Below are positions 8,881-17,902 of a stretch of DNA of 64,000 nucleotides, in pieces. The position numbers and the translations under genes are program-made. The DNA lies in NCBI RefSeq assembly GCF_900474295.1, contig NZ_UCOB01000026.1, forward strand, positions 31,512 through 95,511, read 5' to 3'. The first letter of the stretch is position 1. Every line of letters starts with the position of its first letter. The stretch comes from Synechococcus sp. UW140. GTDB lineage: Bacteria; Cyanobacteriota; Cyanobacteriia; PCC-6307; Cyanobiaceae. Below the pieces are notes generated by a model that saw only the letters and a list, made by a program, of their open reading frames with translations, was not told the DNA's origin and searched no databases.

Positions 8881-9819
8881 GTGCTGCAATACCAGATCGA
8901 CCGTATCGAGCATCAGATCGCTGATGATCGCGCCCAAACCGGCGTGTTCCTCATCGGTCCGCTGGAGCGCGGTCAAGCCACCACGTTGGGGAACTCCCTA
9001 CGTCGTGTGCTCATGGGTGGCCTTGAAGGCAGTGCCGTGACCGCCGTGCGAATCGCCGGCGTCAATCACGAGTACGCCACTGTGCCTGGAGTGCGTGAAG
9101 ACGTTCTCGACATCCTGCTCAACTGCAAGCAGGTGAGCGTCAATAGCCGCTCAGCTGAACTCGAAATCGGACGCCTGGTCGTTGCTGGTCCCTCTGAGGT
9201 CAAGGCTCGCGATCTGCAGTTCTCCTCTCAAGTGCAGGTGGTTGATCCCGACCGCACCATCGCCACGGTGAGCGACGGCCATAGCCTCGAGCTTGAGGTC
9301 CATGTCGAGCGCGGCATTGGTTATCGCCCGGTCGATCGACACAGTGAAGACACCAGCGCCATTGATCTTCTTCAGATCGATGCTGTGTTCATGCCCGTGC
9401 ATCGAGTGAATTTCACCATCGATGAAACGGCTGTTGCCGAGGGTGGCTCTGCTCGTGAACGCTTGCGCATGGAGGTGGTGACCGACGGCTCGATCACACC
9501 CGATGACGCCATCGCTGAGGCAGCCAATCAGCTGATTGAGCTCTTCCAGCCTCTTGCCACTGTCACGATGGTGGAAGAGCCCGGCCTGGAACCCGAGCCT
9601 TCGGCGGAAGCCCAGATTCCCCTTGAAGAGCTCAACCTGTCCGTTCGTGCCTACAACTGCCTGAAGCGTGCACAGGTCAATTCCGTCTCCGATCTGATGG
9701 GCTTCAGCTATGAGGACTTGCTGGAGATCAAGAACTTCGGTTCCAAGTCAGCCGATGAGGTAATCGAAGCCCTCGAGCGCATCGGCATCTCGATTCCCCA
9801 GAGCCGCACGAGCGCCTGA
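8881..9819 (+). CDS. rpoA: DNA-directed RNA polymerase alpha subunit
   Basis: Alpha dimerises to start RNA polymerase assembly and its C-terminal domain binds promoter UP elements and activators. The 312-residue product begins at a GTG (8881). The N-terminal dimerisation domain contains [20 protein letters not shown] near residue 22. The C-terminal domain (about residues 240-310) contains [20 protein letters not shown] and the helix-hairpin-helix segment [15 protein letters not shown]. Length is normal. It lies between rpsK and rplQ as in the classical alpha operon. Confidence 0.97.
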   Translation: MLQYQIDRIEHQIADDRAQTGVFLIGPLERGQATTLGNSLRRVLMGGLEGSAVTAVRIAGVNHEYATVPGVREDVLDILLNCKQVSVNSRSAELEIGRLVVAGPSEVKARDLQFSSQVQVVDPDRTIATVSDGHSLELEVHVERGIGYRPVDRHSEDTSAIDLLQIDAVFMPVHRVNFTIDETAVAEGGSARERLRMEVVTDGSITPDDAIAEAANQLIELFQPLATVTMVEEPGLEPEPSAEAQIPLEELNLSVRAYNCLKRAQVNSVSDLMGFSYEDLLEIKNFGSKSADEVIEALERIGISIPQSRTSA

Positions 9820-9854
9820 TTTTTCGTTCTTTACACCCCGCGTCTGCCAGAACC

Positions 9855-10205
9855 ATGCGTCACCAATGTCGAGTTCCTCAGCTAGGCCGTCCGGCTGACC
9901 AACGCAAGGCCATGCTTCGCGGCCTGACGACCCAGTTGATCCGCGAAGGTCGTGTGACCACCACCAAAGCTCGTGCCAAGGCGCTGCGTGACGAAGCCGA
10001 GCGGATGATCACCCTGGCCAAGGACGGCAGCTTGGCCGCCCGGCGCCGGGCTATCGGCTACATCTACGACAAGCAGCTGGTTCACACCCTGTTTGACAAG
10101 GCTCAAGACCGCTACGGCGATCGCAAAGGTGGATACACCCGCATCACACGCACGGTGCCCCGTCGTGGCGACAACGCCGAAATGGCCATTATTGAATTGG
10201 TCTGA
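9855..10205 (+). CDS. rplQ: 50S ribosomal protein L17
   Basis: L17 lies near the exit tunnel on the large subunit. The 116-residue product starts [20 protein letters not shown] and contains the conserved [21 protein letters not shown] helix (broken at residue 25-45). The usual HRKLNR-like start is here [10 protein letters not shown], a mild variant seen in cyanobacteria. The gene ends the classical alpha part of the cluster, and truA follows after 23 bases. Confidence 0.95.
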   Translation: MRHQCRVPQLGRPADQRKAMLRGLTTQLIREGRVTTTKARAKALRDEAERMITLAKDGSLAARRRAIGYIYDKQLVHTLFDKAQDRYGDRKGGYTRITRTVPRRGDNAEMAIIELV

Positions 10206-10228
10206 ATCGGGCCTGAGTCCTGATCAGT

Positions 10229-11107
10229 ATGGAGCCCTCGTCTGCAGCTGAGGCGCCGTCACTTCGACGGATTGCCCTCAGCCTGCAGTACGAGGGTTCC
10301 GCATTTTGTGGCTGGCAGCGACAACGGCAGGGCAACAGCGTGCAGGCCGTTTTGGAAGATGCCATCTGCCAATTAGACCCCCATCGTCCCGTGCAGACGT
10401 TTGCCGCCGGGCGCACCGACGCTGGCGTTCACGCAGCCGGGCAAGTGGTGCATTTTGATTGTTGCGGTCCAATTCCAGCCTGGCGTTGGGCGCCAGCCCT
10501 GAATGGTCGTCTACCAGGAAGCATCCGGGTACGCGAGGCAGTGGAACGGCCTCTCTCCTGGCATGCCTGTTATTCAGCCACGTATAGGCGCTACCGCTAC
10601 ACCGTGTACAACGGCCGACGGCCGAATCTGTTCCTGGCCCCGTGGAGCTGGCATCGCTATCAGAGGAAGCTGAACGATGGCTTAATGACCGAGGCGCTTG
10701 AGGGCCTGCTGGGACTCCATGATTTCAGCGCCTTTATGCGCGCCGGCAGCCGACGAGCCCATGCGCGCACCACCATTCAGGAGGTGAGCCTGGAGCGCCA
10801 AGGAGACCTCGTGAACGTCGAGATCCAGGCCAGTGGATTTCTCTACGGCATGGTGCGTCTGCTCATGGGGCAACTCGTGGCTTTAGGCGAGCAGCGGCTC
10901 ACCTTGGAGACCTTCGAAAGGCGCTGGCGAGAGCGGCGGCGCAATGAAGTGAAGGATGCCGCCCCTGCGCAAGGTCTCTGCCTTCTTCGCGCTGGTTATG
11001 GGGAGTCCATCTTTACGAAAGGCGGGTGGTACGATTGCCAGCCGCGGTATTTTCTGGCATCGCAGGATCCCCCACCGGATCCGCCAGCGTTGCCGAAAAC
11101 AGACTGA
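10229..11107 (+). CDS. truA: tRNA pseudouridine(38-40) synthase TruA
   Basis: TruA makes pseudouridine at positions 38-40 in the anticodon arm of tRNAs. The 292-residue product has the family start [14 protein letters not shown] near residue 19 and the catalytic aspartate in [18 protein letters not shown] near residue 62. Later motifs are [25 protein letters not shown] and [17 protein letters not shown]. The C-terminal 25 residues form a Pro-rich tail. It sits between rplQ and rplM, a known cyanobacterial arrangement that joins tRNA modification to ribosome synthesis. Confidence 0.94.
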   Translation: MEPSSAAEAPSLRRIALSLQYEGSAFCGWQRQRQGNSVQAVLEDAICQLDPHRPVQTFAAGRTDAGVHAAGQVVHFDCCGPIPAWRWAPALNGRLPGSIRVREAVERPLSWHACYSATYRRYRYTVYNGRRPNLFLAPWSWHRYQRKLNDGLMTEALEGLLGLHDFSAFMRAGSRRAHARTTIQEVSLERQGDLVNVEIQASGFLYGMVRLLMGQLVALGEQRLTLETFERRWRERRRNEVKDAAPAQGLCLLRAGYGESIFTKGGWYDCQPRYFLASQDPPPDPPALPKTD

Positions 11108-11201
11108 CACCATGCCGGATGCAGTCATGCGCCGGCCAGATCGGCCCGTTCCGCTCCCTCCAGAGTCTTATTTCCCACCAGGGTGAGACCCACGACGAGG
11201 T

Positions 11202-11220
11202 AAGCTCATCCATTGAGCTT
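11202..11220 (+). promoter_or_regulatory. Small hairpin in the rplM leader
   Basis: In the 198-base gap between truA and rplM there is a perfect 7-bp stem AAGCTCA (11202-11208) and TGAGCTT (11214-11220) with a TCCAT loop. There is no real T tract after it. It could be an RNA control element in the L13/S9 leader or a weak terminator. I see no gene in this gap. Confidence 0.3.
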
Positions 11221-11305
11221 TGATCAGGACGCACTCTGCGGCCGATCCTTTTTGCCCAGCTCCGCCAGCTCAGGTGGGGCATACCCGAACCGGCATGCCG
11301 GCGCG

Positions 11306-11758
11306 ATGAACAAGACATCCGTTCCCTCAATCGATTCAATCGAACGCCAGTGGTATCTGGTGGACGCTGAGAATCAGACCCTTGGCCGTTTGGCCACCGA
11401 GGTCGCTTCTGTGTTGCGTGGCAAGAACAAGGCCAGCTTCACCCCCCACCTCGACACCGGCGATTTCGTCATCGTGGTGAACGCTGACAAAATTCGCGTC
11501 AGCGGCAACAAGCCCCAGCAAAAGCTGTACCGCCGCCATTCCGGTCGCCCGGGCGGAATGAAGGTTGAAACCTTCGAGCATCTGCAGGAGCGTCTGCCCG
11601 AGCGGATCGTGGAAAAAGCCATCAAAGGCATGCTTCCTCATAACGCCCTAGGACGCCAGCTGTTCCGCAAGCTCAAGGTCTACAAGGGCAGCGAGCATCC
11701 TCATGCCGCCCAGCAGCCCCAGCCCCTCCAGCTCGATCCCGCCGCTTCCGCCAAATGA
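11306..11758 (+). CDS. rplM: 50S ribosomal protein L13
   Basis: L13 is an early assembly protein of the large subunit. I chose the ATG at 11306, giving 150 residues that start [21 protein letters not shown] start at 11213 would add 31 residues unlike the family. Core motifs are [34 protein letters not shown] and [20 protein letters not shown]. The gene overlaps rpsI by 4 bases (ATGA), so the L13-S9 pair is translationally coupled as in most bacteria. Confidence 0.96.
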   Translation: MNKTSVPSIDSIERQWYLVDAENQTLGRLATEVASVLRGKNKASFTPHLDTGDFVIVVNADKIRVSGNKPQQKLYRRHSGRPGGMKVETFEHLQERLPERIVEKAIKGMLPHNALGRQLFRKLKVYKGSEHPHAAQQPQPLQLDPAASAK

Positions 11759-12159
11759 GCACCAACAATTCCGTCGTCTACTGGGGCACTGGTCGCCGTA
11801 AGACCTCTGTCGCGCGTGTTCGCCTCGTGCCCGGCAATGGCACGATCACCATCAACGGGCGCCCTGGTGACAATTACCTGAACTACAACCCCGCCTACAT
11901 CGCAGCTGTCAAAGCTCCTCTTCAGACTCTGGGCCTGATTACCGAGTACGACGTCCTGGTCAATGTGCGTGGTGGCGGTCTCACCGGCCAGGCGGATGCC
12001 ATCAAGCAGGGCGCAGCCCGTGCGCTTTGTGAGCTGTCTGCCGACAACCGCAAGCCCTTGAAAACCGAAGGCCACCTCAGCCGCGACCCGCGCGCCAAGG
12101 AACGCCGCAAGTACGGCCTCAAGAAAGCCCGCAAAGCTCCTCAGTTCTCCAAGCGCTGA
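11755..12159 (+). CDS. rpsI: 30S ribosomal protein S9
   Basis: S9 reaches the P-site tRNA through its C-terminal tail. The 134-residue product has [20 protein letters not shown] near residue 10, [20 protein letters not shown] near residue 65, and the invariant ending [12 protein letters not shown]. Length is normal. It overlaps rplM by 4 bases and is followed 9 bases later by rpmE. Confidence 0.97.
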   Translation: MSTNNSVVYWGTGRRKTSVARVRLVPGNGTITINGRPGDNYLNYNPAYIAAVKAPLQTLGLITEYDVLVNVRGGGLTGQADAIKQGAARALCELSADNRKPLKTEGHLSRDPRAKERRKYGLKKARKAPQFSKR

Positions 12160-12168
12160 TCTTCTGTC

Positions 12169-12438
12169 ATGCCTAAGCCCGACATTCACCCCACCTGGTA
12201 TCCCGATGCCAAGGTCATTTGCAACGGAGAGGTGGTGATGACCACTGGCTCCACCCAGCCCGAGATCCATGTCGACGTCTGGAGCGGGAACCACCCCTTC
12301 TTCACCGGCACCCAGAAGATCCTCGACACCGAGGGACGTGTGGACCGTTTCATGCGCAAGTACGGCATGGGCGGTGCAGGTGAAGCCGCAGGCGAGAAGA
12401 AAGCCGCCAAGAGTGACGCCGCAAAGACCGAAGCCTGA
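12169..12438 (+). CDS. rpmE: 50S ribosomal protein L31
   Basis: L31 bridges the two ribosomal subunits. The 89-residue product starts MPKPDIHPTWYPDAKVICNG and carries the family core VWSGNHPFFTGTQKILDTEG and FMRKYGM. Only one cysteine (in VICNG) is visible, so this is the zinc-free C- form. The Ala/Lys-rich tail of about 20 residues makes it longer than the 66-80 residue norm. It is the last gene before the strong terminator at 12484-12525. Confidence 0.95.
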   Translation: MPKPDIHPTWYPDAKVICNGEVVMTTGSTQPEIHVDVWSGNHPFFTGTQKILDTEGRVDRFMRKYGMGGAGEAAGEKKAAKSDAAKTEA

Positions 12439-12483
12439 AATTGCTCCAAGCAACGGTCTGACTCGCTTGTCTGACCCTCTTGC

Positions 12484-12525
12484 CCCCAGTCGCGGAGACC
12501 ACTCTGCGACTGGGGTTGTTTTTTG
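12484..12525 (+). terminator. Strong intrinsic terminator closing the ribosomal cluster
   Basis: A perfect 10-bp GC-rich stem, CCCCAGTCGC (12484-12493) and GCGACTGGGG (12506-12515), is followed by TTGTTTTTTG. It is 45 bases after rpmE and ends about 20 bases before the prfA start. This ends the long ribosomal transcript; prfA then needs readthrough or its own promoter. Confidence 0.9.
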
Positions 12526-12545
12526 ATCACTGCGTGCCGAAGGGG

Positions 12546-13640
12546 ATGGAGATCGCAACCCTGATCAGCCGGCTGGAAGCAGCCACGACGAGTTTTCACA
12601 CTCTGGAACGGCAACTGGCGGATCCAGACGTGGCCTCCGATCCCAAGAGACTCCAGGCGATTGCCCGCGAACGCTCCAGATTGGAACCCCTCGTGCAGGA
12701 CTACCAGAGCCTGCAGCAGGTGGACGAAGAACTCCAACAGGCGGAAGCGTTGCTGAGAGAAAGCCGAGGGGATGAGGCCATGGAGGAGCTGGTCCGACAG
12801 GAGATCCAGGAACTGACGCTGACGCAAGACGCCCTCGTTCGGAAGGTGACACTGGCACTGCTCCCTAGTGATCCCCGCGACGAACGCAGCGTCATGCTCG
12901 AGATCAGAGCCGGAGCAGGAGGTGATGAAGCCTGCCTTTGGGCCGGTCATCTGGCGCGCATGTATGAACGCTATGGCAGCCGCCAGGGATGGAACGTGCA
13001 GCCTGTCAGCGCCAGTGCGGCGGATCTCGGTGGTTACCGCGAACTGATTCTCTCCGTGAAGGGCGACGCGGTGTTCAGCCAATTGAAATTTGAAGCGGGA
13101 GTACACCGCGTGCAGAGGGTACCGGCCACCGAATCCCAGGGCCGTGTTCACACCTCAACGGCCACCGTGGCAGTGATGCCAGAAGCGGATCCTGTCGAGG
13201 TGCAGATCGATCCAACTGATCTAGAGATCAGCACCGCCCGATCCGGCGGCGCAGGTGGCCAGAACGTCAACAAGGTGGAAACAGCCGTAGACCTTCTGCA
13301 CAAACCCAGCGGCATCCGCGTGTTCTGTACCCAGGAGCGCTCTCAACTGCAAAACCGCGAGCGTGCCTTGGAGATTCTGCGCGCCAAGCTTTATGAAAGG
13401 CAGCTGGCGGAAGCCAACGCCAAGGAGAGTTCAGCCCGTCGCGCCCAGGTCGGCACTGGTGACCGCAGTGAGAAGATCCGCACTTACAACGCCAAGGACA
13501 ATCGGGTGACCGATCACCGACTCGGCCGCAACTTCAGCCTTGACCCCGTACTCGAGGGTCAAATGGACGATGTGATTGGAGCCTGTATCGCCGAGGAACA
13601 GCGGGCAAAACTCGAATCGCTCAGCGACGATGTCGACTGA
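12546..13640 (+). CDS. prfA: Peptide chain release factor 1
   Basis: RF1 reads UAA and UAG stop codons and triggers peptide release. I chose the ATG at 12546 ([17 protein letters not shown]), giving 364 residues; an in-frame start at 12480 lies in the terminator. The catalytic GGQ is in [17 protein letters not shown] near residue 236. The stop-codon tripeptide region is present near [13 protein letters not shown] (the P-x-T type expected for RF1 is less clear to me by eye). The end [15 protein letters not shown] fits the family. Confidence 0.95.
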   Translation: MEIATLISRLEAATTSFHTLERQLADPDVASDPKRLQAIARERSRLEPLVQDYQSLQQVDEELQQAEALLRESRGDEAMEELVRQEIQELTLTQDALVRKVTLALLPSDPRDERSVMLEIRAGAGGDEACLWAGHLARMYERYGSRQGWNVQPVSASAADLGGYRELILSVKGDAVFSQLKFEAGVHRVQRVPATESQGRVHTSTATVAVMPEADPVEVQIDPTDLEISTARSGGAGGQNVNKVETAVDLLHKPSGIRVFCTQERSQLQNRERALEILRAKLYERQLAEANAKESSARRAQVGTGDRSEKIRTYNAKDNRVTDHRLGRNFSLDPVLEGQMDDVIGACIAEEQRAKLESLSDDVD

Positions 13641-13667
13641 GTCAGCCGTCGACGGAGTCAGCCAGGG

Positions 13668-14168
13668 TTATGCCCCAATCACATATTTGGCCCAGTCGGC
13701 CCGTTGGCCTGAATCAATCTGGCGTCTGGCTTCAAAGCTGAGGTGCCCCATGGGTCGATGCGGCTCACGCCGCAGCGGCATGTTGGCCTCCTGTGGAGTG
13801 CGGTTGCCCTTGCGAACATTGCAGCGAAGGCAGGCAGTGGTCACGTTTTCCCAGAGGTCGCCACCGCCGCGGCTGCGAGGCAGCACATGGTCAATCGAGA
13901 GCTGACCACCTCGACAACCGCAGTACTGACAACAGTGATTGTCGCGGTGGAAGAGGTTCCGGCGGGTGAGAGCGAGCTGGCGGAAGGGCACATGCACGTA
14001 CTGGCGCAGACGGATCACCGTTGGCACATGGAAATCTCCGCGGAGGCAATGGTTGGGGTCATGCTCGAGCCCCTCTGCCTTTCCCTTCAACATCATCACG
14101 GTGGCACGGCGCCAGGTGGTGATATTGAGCGGCTCATAGGACGCATTGAGAACGAGAACCTGGACCAT
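13668..14168 (-). CDS. HNH endonuclease family protein
   Basis: This 166-residue protein (ATG at 14168, MVQVLVLNASYEPLN) belongs to the HNH family common as single-copy genes in cyanobacteria. The N-terminal part LNASYEPLNITTWRRATVMM is the typical start. The HNH fold follows, with CQYCG (first Cys pair), LSIDHVLPRSRGGGD (catalytic His) and ACLRCNVRKGNRTP (second Cys pair and Asn). The family is expected to bind zinc and cut DNA, but the cellular role of this group is unknown to me. It converges on prfA, with 27 bases between stops. Longer in-frame starts up to 14243 are possible. Confidence 0.88.
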   Translation of the reverse strand: MVQVLVLNASYEPLNITTWRRATVMMLKGKAEGLEHDPNHCLRGDFHVPTVIRLRQYVHVPFRQLALTRRNLFHRDNHCCQYCGCRGGQLSIDHVLPRSRGGGDLWENVTTACLRCNVRKGNRTPQEANMPLRREPHRPMGHLSFEARRQIDSGQRADWAKYVIGA

Positions 14169-14241
14169 GCCAGCCCGCTGATTCCAAGGCATGCTACGGG
14201 CAATCCACGGATTGTTCCGTGCCCAGCGCGACCTTGGCTCC

Positions 14242-15423
14242 ATGCGTGATCTGATCAGCAGCGGTCAGGAGGCATCAGGCCTGGATGACCAGAGGCAGCT
14301 GGACCCGCGACAGCGAGCCTGGCTGGAGGTCTCCCCGACTGCAATCGAGAGCAACGCGCGGGCGCTGCGGCGACTGCTTGATCCAAAGTGCGCGCTGATG
14401 GCCGTGGTGAAGGCGGACGGCTACGGCCATGGGGCCTCCACCGTGGCCAGAGCTGCGGTGGAGGGAGGTGCGGAACAGTTCGGAGTGGCCACACTTCAGG
14501 AGGGCATCGAGCTGCGTCGAGCAGGGCTTGATCAACCCATCCTGGTGTTGGGCAATCTTCATCAGGCTGACGAGCTAAGGGCCTGCCTCCACTGGCAATT
14601 GATGCCCACCCTGAGCAGCATGCGAGAGGCCTTGCTCTGCCAGAACCTCGCCGATGGCAGTGGTCGTCGCTTCCCCGTGCAGCTCAAGCTCGACACGGGC
14701 ATGAGCAGGCTTGGCTGTGCCTGGGAGGATGCACCCCGTCTAACCGAGGCGATCACCCAGCTAGACCAACTGACATTGAACGGCATCTATAGCCACCTGG
14801 CCATGGCCGATGGTGGCAGCGATGGAGAGGGAGATCGGGTCACCCGCCTACAGCAGCAACGTTTCGAGCAGGTGCTTCGGGCCCTGCCTGCCTCAGGCGC
14901 CTTGCTTCATCTCGCCAATTCGGCTGGCACCCTGCGCGATCCGAGCCTGCATCACGATCTAGTACGTGTCGGGCTGGCTCTGTACGGCCACAGTCCCAGC
15001 GACCATTTGGAGTCAGTCGTGTCTCTTGAGCCAGCGATGGGAGTGAAAGCGCGCGTCACCTTGATCCGGGATGTTCAAGCAGGAGTTGGGGTGAGCTACG
15101 GGCATCGCTTCGTCACGGCACGACCGAGCCGATTGGCCGTGGTGGGCATCGGCTATGCCGATGGGGTGAGTCGCTGCCTGTCTGGGAAGATCACCGCCCT
15201 CTCCAACGGCAAGCCCTTGCCTCAAGTTGGGGCCATCACCATGGATCAACTGATCCTTGATGCCACCGATCAACCCAATCTGGAGGCCGGTGATGTGGTG
15301 ACCCTGCTCGGTCGCGATGGTGATCAGTGCATCAGCCCCAGACTCTGGAGCAGCCTCAGCGATTCCATCCCCTGGGAAGTGCTGTGCAGCTTCAAGCATC
15401 GCCTACCTAGGGTGACGGTCTGA
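14242..15423 (+). CDS. alr: Alanine racemase
   Basis: Alr makes D-alanine for peptidoglycan with pyridoxal phosphate. From the ATG at 14242 the product has 393 residues; a start at 14191 is also in frame. The PLP lysine is in AVVKADGYGHG (about residue 57). The second catalytic tyrosine is in GVSYGHRFVTARPSRLAVV. The DQLILDA and GDVVTLLG blocks near the end are typical of the C-terminal beta domain. It is divergent from the HNH gene, with 73 bases between starts. Confidence 0.93.
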   Translation: MRDLISSGQEASGLDDQRQLDPRQRAWLEVSPTAIESNARALRRLLDPKCALMAVVKADGYGHGASTVARAAVEGGAEQFGVATLQEGIELRRAGLDQPILVLGNLHQADELRACLHWQLMPTLSSMREALLCQNLADGSGRRFPVQLKLDTGMSRLGCAWEDAPRLTEAITQLDQLTLNGIYSHLAMADGGSDGEGDRVTRLQQQRFEQVLRALPASGALLHLANSAGTLRDPSLHHDLVRVGLALYGHSPSDHLESVVSLEPAMGVKARVTLIRDVQAGVGVSYGHRFVTARPSRLAVVGIGYADGVSRCLSGKITALSNGKPLPQVGAITMDQLILDATDQPNLEAGDVVTLLGRDGDQCISPRLWSSLSDSIPWEVLCSFKHRLPRVTV

Positions 15424-15441
15424 GCGCAGGCCCTGTTTGGC

Positions 15442-15474
15442 CCAAGCAGCTGCCGAGAATGGGCAACTGCTTGG
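15442..15474 (+). promoter_or_regulatory. Hairpin between alr and tRNA-Ser
   Basis: The arms CCAAGCAG (15442-15449) and CTGCTTGG (15467-15474) are perfect 8-bp complements, with further partial pairing TGCC/GGGCA inside. There is no T tract after it. The TAAGGT at 15475-15480 could serve as a -10 box for the tRNA gene, 12 bases before its 5' end. The role of the hairpin is not clear. Confidence 0.35.
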
Positions 15475-15492
15475 TAAGGTGTGCAGGCCGCT

Positions 15493-15581
15493 GGAGAGGT
15501 GGCTGAGTGGTTGAAAGCGGCTCCCTGCTAAGGAGTTACAGGAGGCAACTTCTGTCGAGGGTTCGAATCCCTCCCTCTCCG
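15493..15581 (+). tRNA. tRNA-Ser (GCU anticodon)
   Basis: The 89-base sequence folds as a class II tRNA. The acceptor arms are GGAGAGG and CCTCTCC with discriminator G. The D-arm contains GGCTGAGTGGTTGAAAGC. The anticodon loop has CTGCTAA with GCT, reading AGC/AGU serine codons. A long variable arm of about 20 bases follows, then the T-arm GAGGG-TTCGAAT-CCCTC. The 3' CCA is not encoded, as in cyanobacteria. Confidence 0.96.
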
Positions 15582-15666
15582 TTGCACTGAGGGTTGTGGA
15601 GGTCATCCGACCTCCAAATCCGTTGATGCCTTTCTCTCAGAGCTGGCTCAGCGTCACTGCCCAAAC

Positions 15667-16047
15667 GTGCGGTGCCCCTGTCCATCTGTTCCCTCTCGGG
15701 GATTCTCCCAATCCCGCAGATCGTTGTTCCAGTCTCCATCCCGCAAGCGTTTCAAGACTCTCTGCCGCGAGCAGGGGTTGCAGTCTCAACAGGTTCTCGA
15801 CCAGCTCGTTGATCTTTACGTGGCCAGCCAAGGTGCCGTGCTGCATGGGCCCGGACACTCGATGCCGCCATCCCCGGTTCCTCTGCCAGAGGAAACCACA
15901 AGCGAGCTGATCGAACGCATTGAGCGGCTCGAATGCGACGACCGGGAATTCGTGCATGCCTTTGAGGTGCTCATTCACCGGGTGGAAGCTCTTGAGAGCC
16001 GGATTGGGCCACCGAGCGACGAACCCAAACACAAGCCCAAGCCTTGA
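15667..16047 (+). CDS. Small protein of unknown function
   Basis: I do not recognise this 126-residue product. From about residue 24 it reads SPSRKRFKTLCREQGLQSQQ followed by VLDQLVDLYVASQG, which looks like a short helical DNA-binding or regulatory segment with a basic start. The second half is charged and helical (ELIERIERLECDDREF, then EVLIHRVEALESRIG) and may form a coiled coil. The end is Pro/Lys-rich. The start is uncertain: the open frame begins at a GTG (15667), and the real one may be downstream. A hairpin follows the stop. It follows tRNA-Ser on the same strand. Confidence 0.55.
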   Translation: MRCPCPSVPSRGFSQSRRSLFQSPSRKRFKTLCREQGLQSQQVLDQLVDLYVASQGAVLHGPGHSMPPSPVPLPEETTSELIERIERLECDDREFVHAFEVLIHRVEALESRIGPPSDEPKHKPKP

Positions 16048-16054
16048 AATGAAG

Positions 16055-16078
16055 AAGGGGTGGTTGCGACCACCCCTT
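16055..16078 (+). terminator. Hairpin after the small unknown gene, probable terminator
   Basis: A perfect 10-bp stem AAGGGGTGGT (16055-16064) and ACCACCCCTT (16069-16078) has a TGCG loop, 8 bases after the stop codon. The T-rich run (CTTTTTG) comes only about 13 bases later, so the terminator is imperfect, but the position is right. Confidence 0.5.
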
Positions 16079-16217
16079 GCCCTTGAGACCTCTTTTTGCG
16101 ATCCGAGGGTGGCGGCCTCCTTGGGGATCACTTAGTTCTAAGCAGCGTGCAGATGCTTCCGCATGAGTGAGAGCACCTGTTTGGATGGATTGGACGCCAA
16201 ACGAGAGCAACGATTGC

Positions 16218-17111
16218 TCAGCACCGAAATGCAGCCAGCTGTTGGGCCAGCTCCGGGAGCAGATCTTCATCACGGGCGCAATCAGCACCTTCGGTGAACA
16301 CCACCAACAGTGTGGGCTCGCCTTCGGGAGGGATCCACCACGCCGCATCATGGCGGGCCTGACTCATCCAACCGGCCTTACTCCACAAGCAGCTGCCTTC
16401 TGGTAACCCTGCCCCCAGGAAGCCATCCACCTGATTCTCAGGGTCACGAGACCGCTCCTGCAAGTCGAGAGAGCGCAGCAGCAGATCGCGCAGCCGCTTG
16501 CAAGCCGGAGGGGACAACACCCCATCGGTCATCACCGCCTCGAGCATTCTGGCGGTGGCTGATGTGCTGAGGGCATTGCGATTGTCGAGGCTGGGGCCGT
16601 AAGAATCACGGTCCCGGCCGTAGGGTCCGTCCCCCCAAGTTTTCTGACAACAATTGACGTGCTCCAGTTCCGGCCAGCCGAACTTCAGCAACCAATCATT
16701 CACCAACCGGCGCTGACGTTGCCAGAGACGCCAGGCCTCCCCATGCAGGGATGGACCACTGGTCGTGCCAGTGAGCAGATCCACAAGCAGCCCTGTGGCG
16801 TCATTGCTTGAGTCAGCAATCATGTCGCGCATGGCTCGGCGCAACTCCGGCTCTTCTGGTATCAGATCCTGCTGAAGCCAGGCCTCAACGGCCATGGCGT
16901 AAACCAGCTTGACCACACTGGCGGGATAGATCAGTCGTTGATCTCCCCACGCCGCCCCGTAGCCACTCCCTGTGGTCGGATCCGATCGGTCGTAACGCAC
17001 CCAGGTCAGAGCAAGCTGCTCAAGAAGGCCGTCACAACCATGGGACGCCAAGCGCTTGAGCTGAGCCGCCAGGTACTCCTGCATAACCTGGTCGGGACGG
17101 TAGAACGCCAT
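16218..17111 (-). CDS. Serine hydrolase of the class A beta-lactamase family
   Basis: The 297-residue product (ATG at 17111, MAFYRPDQVMQEYL) has the SxxK motif in YPASVVKLVYAMAVE, a SxN-like motif in ADSSNDATGLLVD and a KxG-like triad in LWSKAGWMSQARHD. These fit the PF13354 beta-lactamase2 group, whose members act as D-alanyl-D-alanine peptidases, glutaminases or beta-lactamases. No signal peptide is visible, so a cytosolic or unusual location is possible. An in-frame start at 17231 would add 40 residues overlapping the neighbour. It is divergent from the NlpC/P60 gene with 17 bases between starts. The substrate cannot be told from sequence. Confidence 0.82.
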   Translation of the reverse strand: MAFYRPDQVMQEYLAAQLKRLASHGCDGLLEQLALTWVRYDRSDPTTGSGYGAAWGDQRLIYPASVVKLVYAMAVEAWLQQDLIPEEPELRRAMRDMIADSSNDATGLLVDLLTGTTSGPSLHGEAWRLWQRQRRLVNDWLLKFGWPELEHVNCCQKTWGDGPYGRDRDSYGPSLDNRNALSTSATARMLEAVMTDGVLSPPACKRLRDLLLRSLDLQERSRDPENQVDGFLGAGLPEGSCLWSKAGWMSQARHDAAWWIPPEGEPTLLVVFTEGADCARDEDLLPELAQQLAAFRC

Positions 17112-17128
17112 GGCACTGGCATCTGACA

Positions 17129-17860
17129 ATGCCGACCCTAGGCACCCCTCTGGCTCCTGAACTTCTCCATCCCGGAAGTCTCTGGGTCCTCGACTCCGGC
17201 GTGAACGGCTATGCCCGTTTTGCAGGGTCAAACCTGACGACGCAAGCTGCAGCAGGCCGATGCTTCCAGGTCCTCAACTGGCCGGATCACGGCCGCGTGC
17301 GAGTGCGTCTACTGGAAGACGGCTATCCCTGCTGGCTGGCAGTGGTCGACCTGATGGGGCAGGCCACAGCCACCCGTTTTTGGCGCCCGATTCTTTTCGA
17401 CAGTCGCACCATCGCGGCCCGTCTTCCCGCAGTTCTGGACTGGGTCGCCATGGCTGCCGGGAGACACAACAGCTACCTCTGGGGGGGGACCCTCGGCCCA
17501 GACCTGGACTGTTCGGGTCTTGTGCAGAGCGCTTTCGCGAGCCAGGGAATCTGGTTGCCACGCGACGCCTATCAGCAAGAGCGCTTCTGCACCCCCATTG
17601 CCGTACAACCTGGACAAAGCCACCTCCTTCGTCCGGGGGATTTGCTCTTCTTTGGCACAGCCAAGCGCTGCACCCATGTGGCCATCCATCAGGGGGGAGG
17701 GCGCTACTGGCACAGCTCCGGCCGGGACCACGGCAGGAACGGCATCGGCAGAGACAGCATCGACCCCCGTGATCAACACCCAGTGGCCTGTCACTACCGC
17801 AACGAACTAAGAGGTGCGGGCCGAGTGGAACGCTGCCATGACGGCAGCACGCTGCCTTAG
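17129..17860 (+). CDS. NlpC/P60 family peptidase
   Basis: NlpC/P60 enzymes cleave D-gamma-Glu-diamino acid bonds in peptidoglycan peptides. The 243-residue product has an N-terminal SH3-like region (about residues 10-85) and the catalytic Cys in LDCSGLVQSAF near residue 132. The first His is in CTHVAIHQG near residue 190, with a further His in RYWHSSGR. The PGDLLFFG motif is typical. No signal peptide is clear. The start is divergent and close to the serine hydrolase, which suggests a shared regulatory region and a joint role in wall turnover. Confidence 0.87.
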   Translation: MPTLGTPLAPELLHPGSLWVLDSGVNGYARFAGSNLTTQAAAGRCFQVLNWPDHGRVRVRLLEDGYPCWLAVVDLMGQATATRFWRPILFDSRTIAARLPAVLDWVAMAAGRHNSYLWGGTLGPDLDCSGLVQSAFASQGIWLPRDAYQQERFCTPIAVQPGQSHLLRPGDLLFFGTAKRCTHVAIHQGGGRYWHSSGRDHGRNGIGRDSIDPRDQHPVACHYRNELRGAGRVERCHDGSTLP

Positions 17861-17902
17861 CGAACACACAGCAAGATGGTTGGCAGGACAAGCCGACGCA
17901 CC

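Noticed and set aside
12186..13151. 321-residue minus-strand frame across rpmE and prfA
   Set aside because: Runs through two sure genes and a terminator; no protein family visible.
15637..16131. 164-residue minus-strand frame opposite the small unknown gene after tRNA-Ser
   Set aside because: The plus-strand frame has better protein-like helices and a hairpin just after its stop. The minus frame runs across that hairpin and starts beyond it.
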